DNA from: Scatosoma sp045533485
GTDB lineage: Bacteria > Bacillota > Clostridia > Christensenellales > Borkfalkiaceae
Direction of reading: 5' to 3'
Assembly: GCA_045533485.1 (NCBI GenBank)
Contig: JAZSHX010000015.1
Span: 1-64,000 of the forward strand
Length of the DNA stretch: 64,000 nucleotides
The notes beneath the pieces were generated by a model. That model was not told the DNA's origin. It ran no database searches and was given only the letters and a program-made list of their open reading frames with translations. Below are positions 33,200-41,781 of the stretch, in pieces. Positions within the stretch are counted from its first letter, which is position 1; each line of letters opens with the position of its first letter. The translations under genes were made by a program, and so were the position numbers.

Positions 33200-34282
33200 T
33201 TAGGATTGTTCTTCAGGGTTTTCCGTAGGAATAGTGGTTGTTTCTTCGCGTAAAGCCACTTTATCTGCAACCAAACGACGGTTTTCTTGGGTAATTGCCG
33301 CGTAGTGCTTTTTCGTTGTGTTTACGTCGCGGTGGCCTAATACGTCGGCAACTATGTAAATATCGCCCGTGGAATTATACAGCCGCGTACCGTAAGTACT
33401 GCGCAATTTATGGGGTGTAATTTTCTTCAAAGGTGTAACTAATTTGCTGTATTTTTTTACTAAAATTTCTACGGAGCGTACATTAATACGCTTATTCTGT
33501 AAGGACAAGAAAAACGCCGTTTCTTCCTTTGGAATTTTGGGATTGTTGGATTTTTCCGCGCGATATTCGTTTAAGGCGTATTTGACTTCGTTGGAAAAAT
33601 ATAAAATAGCTTGGTTGCCGCCTTTTCTTATAACAAGGAAAGAGTTATCGTCAAAATTAAAGCTGTCGTTGTCCAAGCCGACAAGCTCGCTTATACGAAT
33701 ACCCGTGCCCAAAAATAAGGATAAAATTGCCGTATCGCGCACACGCGTTTTATTATGATAGCCAGCAGCGTGTCCGGATAAGCCGTTTCCCGTTTCCGCA
33801 ACGTGAATAAGTTGAGAAACTTCGCTCGAATTTAAGCGAATAATCTCTTTTTCGTGTAATTTTGGGGTAGGGACTTTTGCCGCGTTATTCTTTTCTAATA
33901 AGCCGCGATTAAAAAAGTATTTGAAAAGGGCGCGGACAGTAGAAAGTTTGCGTGCTTTGGCGCGCTCATCGCACGAAAGGCGCTTGCCATGGAAACGATA
34001 GTTGGATAAATAGCTTATAAACAGCTCAATATCGTTATGAGAAAGTGCTTCTAAATGTTCCAGCGTTAAATCTCGCACGTCAAGGTTGCGATAGCGCCGT
34101 GCGCATATAAAATCAAAGAAAATGCGCAAATCATAGGCGTATTTCAACCGTGTTTGACAGCTTGTGCGCGATTCAATCCCCAAAAAGTAGTCTTCGCAGA
34201 AAGGGGGGAGTTCTTGCACGAGCTCGGCAATGCGGTCTAAATCTTTAATATTACGTGTGGTGTAGTAGTTTTCGTTTTTCAT
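33200..34282 (-). CDS. XerS-like tyrosine recombinase
   Basis: The 360-residue tyrosine recombinase has an N-terminal SAM-like DNA-binding domain (about 20-135) and catalytic R196 (GTGIRISEL), K220 (RKGG), H291/R294 (HKLR), H317 (LGHRD) and Y327 (KKHY). It is longer than XerC/XerD (about 300). It resembles, from memory, streptococcal XerS: ELPPF..Y near 24-32, HxDIExFIxYL at 82-92, the ETAFFLSL and SVEILVKKYS segments, and PHKLR. Single-recombinase Xer systems resolve chromosome dimers at a dif site beside their own gene. The start at 34282 is preferred because a sigma-A -10 ends six bases upstream, so the mRNA may be leaderless. Confidence 0.85.
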   Translation of the reverse strand: MKNENYYTTRNIKDLDRIAELVQELPPFCEDYFLGIESRTSCQTRLKYAYDLRIFFDFICARRYRNLDVRDLTLEHLEALSHNDIELFISYLSNYRFHGKRLSCDERAKARKLSTVRALFKYFFNRGLLEKNNAAKVPTPKLHEKEIIRLNSSEVSQLIHVAETGNGLSGHAAGYHNKTRVRDTAILSLFLGTGIRISELVGLDNDSFNFDDNSFLVIRKGGNQAILYFSNEVKYALNEYRAEKSNNPKIPKEETAFFLSLQNKRINVRSVEILVKKYSKLVTPLKKITPHKLRSTYGTRLYNSTGDIYIVADVLGHRDVNTTKKHYAAITQENRRLVADKVALREETTTIPTENPEEQS

Positions 34283-34288
34283 ATTTAT

Positions 34289-34317
34289 ATTGTACACGAA
34301 ACAGTGGAAAAATGCAA
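34289..34317 (-). promoter_or_regulatory. Sigma-A promoter of the recombinase-hflX operon
   Basis: On the - strand TTGCAT (34312-34317), exact 17-bp spacer, TACAAT (34289-34294). Only 6 nt separate the -10 from the ATG. Confidence 0.75.
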
Positions 34318-34328
34318 TCATATAAAAG

Positions 34329-34542
34329 TCTTTTCCGAAAAGTTGTAAAAAAAATTTCAAAAAAACGAAAAGTTGGCACAGGAAAGGGTGTAAACTTAGA
34401 AAACTACTTAAAGGGATAGCAAAATGTTCCGAAAATCATACAAAAAAATAGCGTAATCCCTTATAAATAAAGCAATTCCCCACCTTTTTTATTACGGTAG
34501 GGAATAGGCGTAACTTTTCGTAAAATGCAGGTTTTACGAAAA
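34329..34542. other. Repeat-rich gap upstream of the recombinase; candidate recombination core sites
   Basis: This gene-free AT-rich stretch (gap 34283-34594) holds: CTTTTCCGAAAA near 34330-34341, recalling the left arm of streptococcal difSL from memory; CGAAAAGTTG twice (34336-34345 and 34366-34375) plus an inverted near-copy TAACTTTTCG (34511-34520); and a perfect 11-6-11 inverted repeat, TTTTCGTAAAA (34515-34525), spacer TGCAGG, TTTTACGAAAA (34532-34542). An imperfect hairpin at 34475-34505 could end amylase transcription. The 11-6-11 geometry equals that of Xer core sites and no T-run follows it. Confidence 0.4.
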
Positions 34543-34594
34543 CATAACGATAAAATTTGATAAAAATAGTGAACTGTATAAAATTTCCTGTTTT

Positions 34595-36472
34595 TCAATT
34601 TTCGTTTTTTACGAAAACTTGATAACTGTACGGCTGAATTTCTATTTGCTCATTATAAATTTCTTTTGTCAATACATTTTTATATTTTTCTTGCAAGTTT
34701 AATTGATATCGTTTTGCGCCGTTGTTTACGGCCACGTATATGCAGGCATTATCTTTTTCACGTTTGTAATAAAGCAATTCATCCTTAGTTTCGCAAAGAT
34801 AAAAATCGCCATCCTTAAATATATTTTGATAATCGGCGCGCATTTTTCCTAAACCTTTATAAAACGCAAGCAATTCTTCGTTTATAGTATCCCAGTTAAA
34901 GCATTGTCTGCAAAACGGGTCAATATGTCCTTCCATAGCGTTCTCGTCGCCGTAATAAACGCAAGGCACGCCAGGCATCGTGTATTGCAAAATAGCAGCC
35001 ATTTTAAGCTTTTCAATGGCAATTTTCTTTGCGTTTTCGCTCAAATAAGCGCCCTGTTGCGCCATTTCATCTTTGTTATTGCAGTATATACCGCCTAAAA
35101 CCGTCAAAATACGCGCCGTATCGTGTGTTCCAAGTATATTCATTAAGCAATCCAGCGTTTGTTTTGGATAATGGTCAATCAGCGTATAGACCGCTTGTAC
35201 AAGCACATTTGCATTTCCCGTTGTCATATACCGTATAATCGCGTCTTTCAAGGGATAATTCATCACGCTGTCGAGCTCTTTTCCTTGTAAATATTCACGT
35301 CTTTGCGAATATGCGACTTTATTTGATGCATCTTCCCAAACTTCGCCGATGATTATGGCGTTTTCATTGCTTTCTTTAACGGATTTGCGCAATTTTTTCA
35401 AGAAAAAGTCAGGTAACTCATCGGCAACGTCCAAACGGTAACCGCCGATACCACAGGAAAGCCAAGTTTTTAATACGCCGTTTTGTCCAAAAATAAAATC
35501 TTGATAAGAAGAATCGTCTTCGTTTACCTGCGGTAAAACGTCAATTCCCCACCAGCTTTCATATTTATGCGGAAACTCTGAAAAGGAATACCAAGAATAA
35601 TATGGCGATTGCTGAGATTGAAATGCGCCAAGCGACGAATAATGGCCGTATTTATTAAAATATATGCTGTCGTCGCCTGTATGATTGAAAACACCGTCAA
35701 GAATAATGCGCATTTCCTTTGATTTAGCGGCATTGACAAGATTTTGAAAATCGATTTCCGTGCCTAATACAGGATCGATTTTAAGATAATTTGCCGTATC
35801 GTAGCGATGATTTGACGCCGCTTCAAAAATGGGATTGAGATAAAGCGTCGTAACGCCAAGATCTTTCAAATAATCCAGTTTGCTTTGTATGCCTTGTAAA
35901 TTACCGCCAAAGAAATCGTTGTTTAACACCTTGCCTTTTTCGTTTGGTTTATAGGACGGTATCCCCCCCCAGTCATCTCGACATATGCGCCATTTTATGT
36001 CTGGCATAGTTCCTTTTTTGCAAAACCTATCAGGAAAAATTTGGTACATTACCCCACCTTTGAACCACTCAGGAGTTTTATAGCCGTTGGAATATATAGT
36101 CAAAAGGAAGCCGTGCGGCGATTGTGTGATTTCGCCTTGTTGCAACGCACCACAGGAAATAAAACCAACGTTTTCAATGTCAAAAGTATAAAAATATAAA
36201 CCGGTTTTGAAGATTTGCAAAGCAATACTCCACCCAAATGCGGTTTTTTCCATGGTAAAATGCTCCGCATTTTCTCCGTCGCGGTTCAAATGCAACATAG
36301 CATTTTCGTTGGGGGTATAACAATCGTCGATATTCGGTGTATGCGTTTTATCAAAAACAGCGTCGGGTTTAATGCAATATACGTTAAATTGTATCTTTTT
36401 TTGTTGTTGCACTGAGCCTACAATGCTTTTGCAGTGCACGTCTAATGGGTTGAAATAAATACGAATGGACAT
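34595..36472 (-). CDS. Alpha-amylase family glycoside hydrolase (GH13, neopullulanase/maltodextrin type)
   Basis: The 625-residue enzyme has an N-terminal beta domain (about 1-125) and a GH13 barrel beginning WFKGGVMYQIFPDRF. Catalytic-region motifs are DGVFNHTG, GYRLDVADELP (nucleophile Asp), IIGEVWED (acid/base Glu) and GTHDTARI (third Asp). A short C-terminal domain follows. No signal peptide is seen, so it should act inside the cell on maltodextrins or glycogen branches released by GlgP. It lies downstream of glgP after a hairpin. Confidence 0.9.
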   Translation of the reverse strand: MSIRIYFNPLDVHCKSIVGSVQQQKKIQFNVYCIKPDAVFDKTHTPNIDDCYTPNENAMLHLNRDGENAEHFTMEKTAFGWSIALQIFKTGLYFYTFDIENVGFISCGALQQGEITQSPHGFLLTIYSNGYKTPEWFKGGVMYQIFPDRFCKKGTMPDIKWRICRDDWGGIPSYKPNEKGKVLNNDFFGGNLQGIQSKLDYLKDLGVTTLYLNPIFEAASNHRYDTANYLKIDPVLGTEIDFQNLVNAAKSKEMRIILDGVFNHTGDDSIYFNKYGHYSSLGAFQSQQSPYYSWYSFSEFPHKYESWWGIDVLPQVNEDDSSYQDFIFGQNGVLKTWLSCGIGGYRLDVADELPDFFLKKLRKSVKESNENAIIIGEVWEDASNKVAYSQRREYLQGKELDSVMNYPLKDAIIRYMTTGNANVLVQAVYTLIDHYPKQTLDCLMNILGTHDTARILTVLGGIYCNNKDEMAQQGAYLSENAKKIAIEKLKMAAILQYTMPGVPCVYYGDENAMEGHIDPFCRQCFNWDTINEELLAFYKGLGKMRADYQNIFKDGDFYLCETKDELLYYKREKDNACIYVAVNNGAKRYQLNLQEKYKNVLTKEIYNEQIEIQPYSYQVFVKNEN

Positions 36473-36494
36473 AAAATAACAGTTCCTTAACCAT

Positions 36495-36528
36495 GAGAAA
36501 AGCCGTAAAAATCTTTACAGCTTTTCTC
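36495..36528 (-). terminator. Hairpin between glgP and the amylase gene
   Basis: GAGAAAAGC (36495-36503) pairs with GCTTTTCTC (36520-36528), with a further GTAAA/TTTAC inner pairing. The T-run is only the stem's own, so termination may be partial. Confidence 0.5.
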
Positions 36529-36559
36529 TTAACATCAGTTTTTATAGAAAATTTTTAGT

Positions 36560-38995
36560 TTAAGATTTGTGCAACGCTTTCAAATTCCAAATATTCTTCG
36601 CATATTCTGCGATGCTACGATCTGCTGCGAAGAACCCTGCCGCGGCGATATTGCGAAGCGCTTTTTGGTTCCATAAACGCTTATCCGTTGCATACAATTT
36701 GGACATTTCCTGTTGCGTGGAAAGATACGATTGAAAATCGGTCATACACATATAGGGATCTGCGATGGGCGCTCCGGTCAACAAATAATTTGCAATATCC
36801 GCAAACGATTCGCCGTTAAAGCCGACAATCAACGCTTCTATAATTTTTCTAAGCGCAGGGTCACTGTTATAATATACGCTTGCAGAGTAACCGTTTCTCC
36901 AAATTTCCGACACTTCTTCGGCGTTCAAACCAAAGATATAGATATTATCCATACCAACGTGTTGCGACATTTCCACGTTTGCGCCGTCCAACGTACCGAT
37001 AGTCAACGCGCCGTTAATCATAAACTTCATATTGCCCGTGCCGCTTGCTTCCTTACCAGCCAAAGAAATTTGTTCGGAAATTTCCGATGCGGGCATCAAC
37101 GATTCAGACATAGTGACGTTGTAATCTTCCATATACACAACGTTGAGTTTTTCCGCGATTTTCGGGTGTTTGCGGATATCTTCGGATAAATAGCAAATCA
37201 ATTTAATGATTTTCTTTGCCATATAATACCCTGCCGCTGCTTTTGCAGCAAAAATATACGTTTTCGGTTGCATAGGCGCATCGGGATTTTCTTTTAAAAT
37301 AAGATAATCGTGAATGATATGCAATACGTTTAAAAGCTGGCGCTTATATTCGTGCAAGCGCTTTGCTTGTACGTCAAAAAGTGTGTTAGGATCAATCAAA
37401 GCGCCCTGCTTTTTATACGCAAAATCGGCAAATTGCTTTTTCTTTAATGCTTTAATTTCACCCAAACGTTTCAAAACGCTTTCATCATTTTCAAATTTTT
37501 TGAATTGCGCAAGCTTGGTTGCATCCTTTGCGTACCCAGTGCCGATGCAATCGTCCAGCAAAGCACAAAGCTCGGGGTTAGATTGATTTAACCAACGACG
37601 ATGAGCAATACCATTGGTAACGTTGGTGAATTTATCCGGCGTATATTCGTAAAAGTCCTTGAAAATACTATCTTTAATGATATCGCTGTGCAATTCCGAA
37701 ACGCCGTTTACGTGGTGAGAACCATGTACGGACAAGTTTGCCATTTTCACGGTGTTGTAAGACATAATCGCCATACGCGAAATTTTATTCCAGTCTCCGG
37801 GGTATTTTGCCCACAAATCTTCACAAAAACGTCTGTTGATTTCTTTTAAGATTGTATAAATTCTGGGTAATCTTCTTGCTATCAAGTCTTCGGGCCAAGT
37901 TTCTAACGCTTCCGCTAAAACGGTATGGTTTGTATACGCGCAAACGGACGTTGTGATATTCCACGCTTCGTCCCAAGACATAGCGTTTTCGTCAATCAGC
38001 AAACGCATTAATTCGGGAATAGCCAACGCAGGATGCGTGTCGTTCAAGTGGATTGCCGCCATTTTAGGCAACAATTTCAAAGAACCGTATCTGCGCTTAT
38101 GGTCGGCAAGAATATTTTGCAAAGACGCCGAAACAAGAAAATATTGCTGTTTTAAGCGCAACGATTTACCTTCCGCATGATTGTCTGCAGGATATAATAC
38201 CTTGGAGATAAGCTCTGCGTCATTGTCATCTTTCATAACGGACGCATAATCCCCTTGCGAAAACAATTTCATATCAAAGTTTTGTATGCTACGCGCTTTC
38301 CAAAGGCGTAACACAGAAACGGCCTGCGAATCGTAGCCAGAAACCATCATATCATAAGCTACCGCTTGCACTTCCTTGGCGTCGCGATAGATGGATTCCA
38401 AACCGTGCTCCGTCCACTTTTCTTCGATATAGCCGTCAAATTTTACGGTGAAAACCTTGTCGCTGCGTTGCGTCAACCAAACTTCACCGCCGGGAAGCCA
38501 TACGTCGGGCAATTCCGTTTGCCAACCTTCCACGATTTTTTGTTTGAAAAGACCGTAATCATAACGAATCGAATACCCCATTGCAGGATAGTCGCCCGTT
38601 GCTAATGCGTCCATAAAGCATGCCGCCAAACGTCCTAAACCACCGTTACCAAGCCCTGCATCCGGCTCTAATTCATATAAATCGTCTAACGTTACGTCAT
38701 ATTCCTTTAATGCCGCTTTAAACGCGTCGGTAATCCCTAAATTATATACGCTGTTCTTTAAGGACCGCCCCATCAAAAATTCCATACATAAATAATATAC
38801 GCGTTTTGCTTTTGCTCCTTTGGTAACGGTATGGAATTTGTGCCGTTTTTCAAGCATAATGTCGCGAATACTCATAACGACCGCTTTATAAATTTGGTCC
38901 TTCTTCGCTTCGGACGGTGCTACACCGAAATAACGTGAGAGCTTGCCTTGAATTAAATCCTTGGCCTGTTGCTCGGTGATGTGTTCATTGTTCAT
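36560..38995 (-). CDS. glgP: Glycogen/starch/alpha-glucan phosphorylase
   Basis: The 811-residue PLP enzyme releases glucose 1-phosphate from glycogen. Family landmarks: YYLCMEFLMGRSLKN near 68-82, EPDAGLGNGGLGRLAACF near 110-127, NDTHPALAIPELMR, and the PLP-lysine region EASGTGNMKFMINGAL followed by GTLDGANVEM. The length is normal. It follows glgA by 69 bp in the glg operon order glgB-C-D-A-P. Confidence 0.96.
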   Translation of the reverse strand: MNNEHITEQQAKDLIQGKLSRYFGVAPSEAKKDQIYKAVVMSIRDIMLEKRHKFHTVTKGAKAKRVYYLCMEFLMGRSLKNSVYNLGITDAFKAALKEYDVTLDDLYELEPDAGLGNGGLGRLAACFMDALATGDYPAMGYSIRYDYGLFKQKIVEGWQTELPDVWLPGGEVWLTQRSDKVFTVKFDGYIEEKWTEHGLESIYRDAKEVQAVAYDMMVSGYDSQAVSVLRLWKARSIQNFDMKLFSQGDYASVMKDDNDAELISKVLYPADNHAEGKSLRLKQQYFLVSASLQNILADHKRRYGSLKLLPKMAAIHLNDTHPALAIPELMRLLIDENAMSWDEAWNITTSVCAYTNHTVLAEALETWPEDLIARRLPRIYTILKEINRRFCEDLWAKYPGDWNKISRMAIMSYNTVKMANLSVHGSHHVNGVSELHSDIIKDSIFKDFYEYTPDKFTNVTNGIAHRRWLNQSNPELCALLDDCIGTGYAKDATKLAQFKKFENDESVLKRLGEIKALKKKQFADFAYKKQGALIDPNTLFDVQAKRLHEYKRQLLNVLHIIHDYLILKENPDAPMQPKTYIFAAKAAAGYYMAKKIIKLICYLSEDIRKHPKIAEKLNVVYMEDYNVTMSESLMPASEISEQISLAGKEASGTGNMKFMINGALTIGTLDGANVEMSQHVGMDNIYIFGLNAEEVSEIWRNGYSASVYYNSDPALRKIIEALIVGFNGESFADIANYLLTGAPIADPYMCMTDFQSYLSTQQEMSKLYATDKRLWNQKALRNIAAAGFFAADRSIAEYAKNIWNLKALHKS

Positions 38996-39064
38996 ATTCT
39001 CTAACTCCTAAAAAAATTTTATCAATAGTATATGCCGTTATATGGATAAGAACGGCAAAAATTA

Positions 39065-40624
39065 TTAAATACGTTCGTATAACGCTTGATATTCTTTTGC
39101 GGAACGAGCCCAAGAAAAATCAGTGGTTGCCGCCTTTTTCATTAAGTCTATCCAAGCGTCTTTGTTTCTATACGTGCTAAGTGCTTCGTGGATTACGTAT
39201 AACATATCGTAAGGATTGCAAGATGCAAAGGTAAAACCGTTTCCGCCAGTCCCGTACGGCTGAATGCTGTCGTATAAGCCGCCCGTTTCTCTTACGATAG
39301 GCACGGTAGCGTAACGTGAGCAAATCATTTGTGAAAGTCCGCAAGGTTCGCTTACGGACGGCATCAAGAACATATCCGAACCCGAATAAATTTTACGGGA
39401 CAAATCGCCGTTAAACGCAATGTTAATCGAAGTTTTGCCTTCGTAGCGACGGCCAAGATCTTTGAAATACTCTTCATATTCAACATCACCCGTGCCAAGT
39501 AAAATAAATTGCACGTCTTCGTGTAAAATATCTTCCGCCACCGCTTTGACAAGCGCTAACCCCTTATGGGAAACCAAACGCGTAATCATAGCGATAATAG
39601 GCACGTCTTTTACGGGCAAGCCGAGCATTTGTTGCAGTTGTGCTTTACAAACAGCTTTGTTTTCAAAATTTTCCGCAGAATAATTTGCAAACAGCGCGTC
39701 GTCCGTGACGGGGTTGTAAGATACAACGTCAATACCGTTAAGAATGCCCGTAAGTTTATGTTCGTTTTTGCATATGATGTCTTGCAAACCGTGTGCGTAT
39801 TGCGCCGTTTTAATTTCCTTTGCATAGGTCGGGCTAACAGTGGAAAATTGTTCGCAACATTCAATTGCACCTTTCATCAAGTTAAGACAACCGTCAAATT
39901 CAAGCAAGGAAAGATGCTCTTCTTCTAAACCAAACAAATCCCCTAAAATATCGCAGGAATATTTCCCTTGATATTCTATATTGTGAATTGTAAAGAGCGC
40001 CTTGATATTTTGATAATCGGGGTTGGACGCATACAGCGTTTTTAAGTAAATTGCCGCAAGTGCCGCTTGCCAGTCGTGACAATGCAAAACATCGGGGTAA
40101 AACCCGATAAACGGCATCACTTCCAAAGCGCAACGCGAAAAATACGCAAAACGTTCGCCGTCGTCGTAATAGCCATAGCAATTAGGACGGTTGAAATAAT
40201 ATTCGTTATCAATGAAATAATAGGTAACGTTATCAGCTTGATAGGTAAATACGCCGCAATATTGATTACGCCAAGACAAAGGAACGTACGTATTGCCTAA
40301 GAAGGAAAGTTTCCTGCGGAGATCCGCTTTCATTTGCGAATATAACGGCAACAAAACACGGATATCCAGCGTGGGATCATTAGCAAGCGCTTGCGGCAGA
40401 GACCCGATTACGTCTGCTAAACCGCCCGTTGCGATGAACGGACGTGCTTCCGATGCGACAAATAAAATTTTCTTTTTTTCTACCAACACGGGGTCTTGCG
40501 TTTTCTTTTTGCAAACGCGCTTGGGCGTTTCCGTCTTCAAGGTTTTTGCAACCGACTTCGCTTTTGTGGTTGCCGTGCTTTTCGTTGTTTTCGTAGTACG
40601 CTTTTTCGTCGTTGTTTCAGGCAT
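39065..40624 (-). CDS. glgA: Glycogen synthase with Thr/Lys-rich N-terminal tail
   Basis: GlgA (GT5) extends alpha-1,4-glucan from ADP-glucose. From about residue 53 the sequence is standard: KILFVASEARPFIATGGLADV (split ADP-glucose loop KxGGL variant TGGL), FTIHNIEYQG, and the C-terminal MPSVSEPCGLSQM motif with the catalytic Glu. Residues 1-52 are an extra low-complexity tail of Thr, Lys, Ala (MPETTTKKRTTKTTKS..). AAAGGAG sits just before the first ATG, so the tail is translated from a good start. Total 519 residues against about 480 usual. Confidence 0.94.
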   Translation of the reverse strand: MPETTTKKRTTKTTKSTATTKAKSVAKTLKTETPKRVCKKKTQDPVLVEKKKILFVASEARPFIATGGLADVIGSLPQALANDPTLDIRVLLPLYSQMKADLRRKLSFLGNTYVPLSWRNQYCGVFTYQADNVTYYFIDNEYYFNRPNCYGYYDDGERFAYFSRCALEVMPFIGFYPDVLHCHDWQAALAAIYLKTLYASNPDYQNIKALFTIHNIEYQGKYSCDILGDLFGLEEEHLSLLEFDGCLNLMKGAIECCEQFSTVSPTYAKEIKTAQYAHGLQDIICKNEHKLTGILNGIDVVSYNPVTDDALFANYSAENFENKAVCKAQLQQMLGLPVKDVPIIAMITRLVSHKGLALVKAVAEDILHEDVQFILLGTGDVEYEEYFKDLGRRYEGKTSINIAFNGDLSRKIYSGSDMFLMPSVSEPCGLSQMICSRYATVPIVRETGGLYDSIQPYGTGGNGFTFASCNPYDMLYVIHEALSTYRNKDAWIDLMKKAATTDFSWARSAKEYQALYERI

Positions 40625-40652
40625 AATACACTCCTTTTGTCTTGTAATGCTA

Positions 40653-41768
40653 TTATAAGCGCGTTCCTTTGGGGATATAATACGGCAAGGTATGGCTGCC
40701 GCTAAGCGTCGTTTTATCGCTTATCACAACGTTTTTATCGGTGATAACGAAATTTAACGAACTCTTTTCGCCGATTACGTTGTCTTGCATAATGATGGAA
40801 TTTTTAACAACAGCACCTTTGCTTACCTTAACGCCGCGGAACAAAATACAGTTTTCCACCGTGCCTTCAATCATACATCCGTCGGAAATTAACGAATTTT
40901 TCACCACTGCATTTTCACCGTATTTGCTAGGCGCACTGTCGCGAACCTTCGTATAAATATCACGGTCGCCAAACAGTTCGTCGCGCACTTCTTTGTTGAG
41001 CAATTCCATATTATGCTTATAGTATGCGGACAAAGAATCGATACCTGCATAATAATTCTTAAACGGATAAGCATAAATTTTCAAGCTATTGATTTGTTTG
41101 AGCAAAATATCACTTTCAAAGCTGTTTAATCCGTGCGTTACGGAATCTTCCACCAAGTTGAGCAAGAATTTTCGGTTGAATACCATCACGTTGACAAACG
41201 CGTTTACAACTTCGCCGCTGGTGATATGCGGAGCAAGCTTCAAATCGGTAATTCGACCGTCTTCCCCTGCATCCACCGTGATAAAGTCTTTCGTGCGTTC
41301 CATAGGACGTTGGCAGGTAACCATCGTCACATCCGCATTTTTCTTTTCGTGGTATGTAATAATGTCGGCGATATCAAATTTTGCGATACCGTCGCAGTCC
41401 ATAAGCACTATGTACTTTTCGTTGCGTCTGCTTAAAAAGCCGCGCAAGCTGTTGATTGCCGCCAAACGGTTATTAAAAGCAGCATCGTGACGTTCGGAGA
41501 AAGGCGGCAAAAGAATAAGACCGCCGTCTTTTCTTGCCAAATCCCAGTCCTTACCGCTACCGATATGGTCGATTAAGGAGCGATAATTATCGCTTGTCAT
41601 AAGCCCTACCGCCGTAATGCCGGAGTTGACCATATTAGAAAGCATAAAGTCAATCACTCTGTATCTTCCGCCAAAGGGGATAGAAGCCATCGTTCTTCTG
41701 CGTACAAGTTCAGGTACGTTTTCTTCGTGTAAATTTGAAAAGATAACACCGATTGCTGAAATAGCCAT
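40653..41768 (-). CDS. glgD: Glucose-1-phosphate adenylyltransferase subunit GlgD
   Basis: The 371-residue GlgD is the non-catalytic or regulatory partner of GlgC in Firmicutes. It has the nucleotidyltransferase fold (RRTMASIPFGGRYRVIDFMLSNMVNSG) with the usual loss of the GGxGxRL signature, and a C-terminal left-handed beta helix (NCILFRGVKVSKGAVVKNSIIMQD). AAGGAGG precedes the ATG; 13 bp lie between glgC and glgD. Confidence 0.93.
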   Translation of the reverse strand: MAISAIGVIFSNLHEENVPELVRRRTMASIPFGGRYRVIDFMLSNMVNSGITAVGLMTSDNYRSLIDHIGSGKDWDLARKDGGLILLPPFSERHDAAFNNRLAAINSLRGFLSRRNEKYIVLMDCDGIAKFDIADIITYHEKKNADVTMVTCQRPMERTKDFITVDAGEDGRITDLKLAPHITSGEVVNAFVNVMVFNRKFLLNLVEDSVTHGLNSFESDILLKQINSLKIYAYPFKNYYAGIDSLSAYYKHNMELLNKEVRDELFGDRDIYTKVRDSAPSKYGENAVVKNSLISDGCMIEGTVENCILFRGVKVSKGAVVKNSIIMQDNVIGEKSSLNFVITDKNVVISDKTTLSGSHTLPYYIPKGTRL

Positions 41769-41781
41769 AATTTCCTCCTTA

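Noticed and set aside
33200..34282. Recombinase as a phage or element integrase
   Set aside because: It is operonic with hflX, no phage genes adjoin it, and its sequence fits the Xer type better; some doubt remains until a phylogeny is made.
34515..34542. 11-6-11 inverted repeat as a transcription terminator of the amylase gene
   Set aside because: No T-run follows the stem on either strand; the imperfect hairpin at 34475-34505 is the better candidate.
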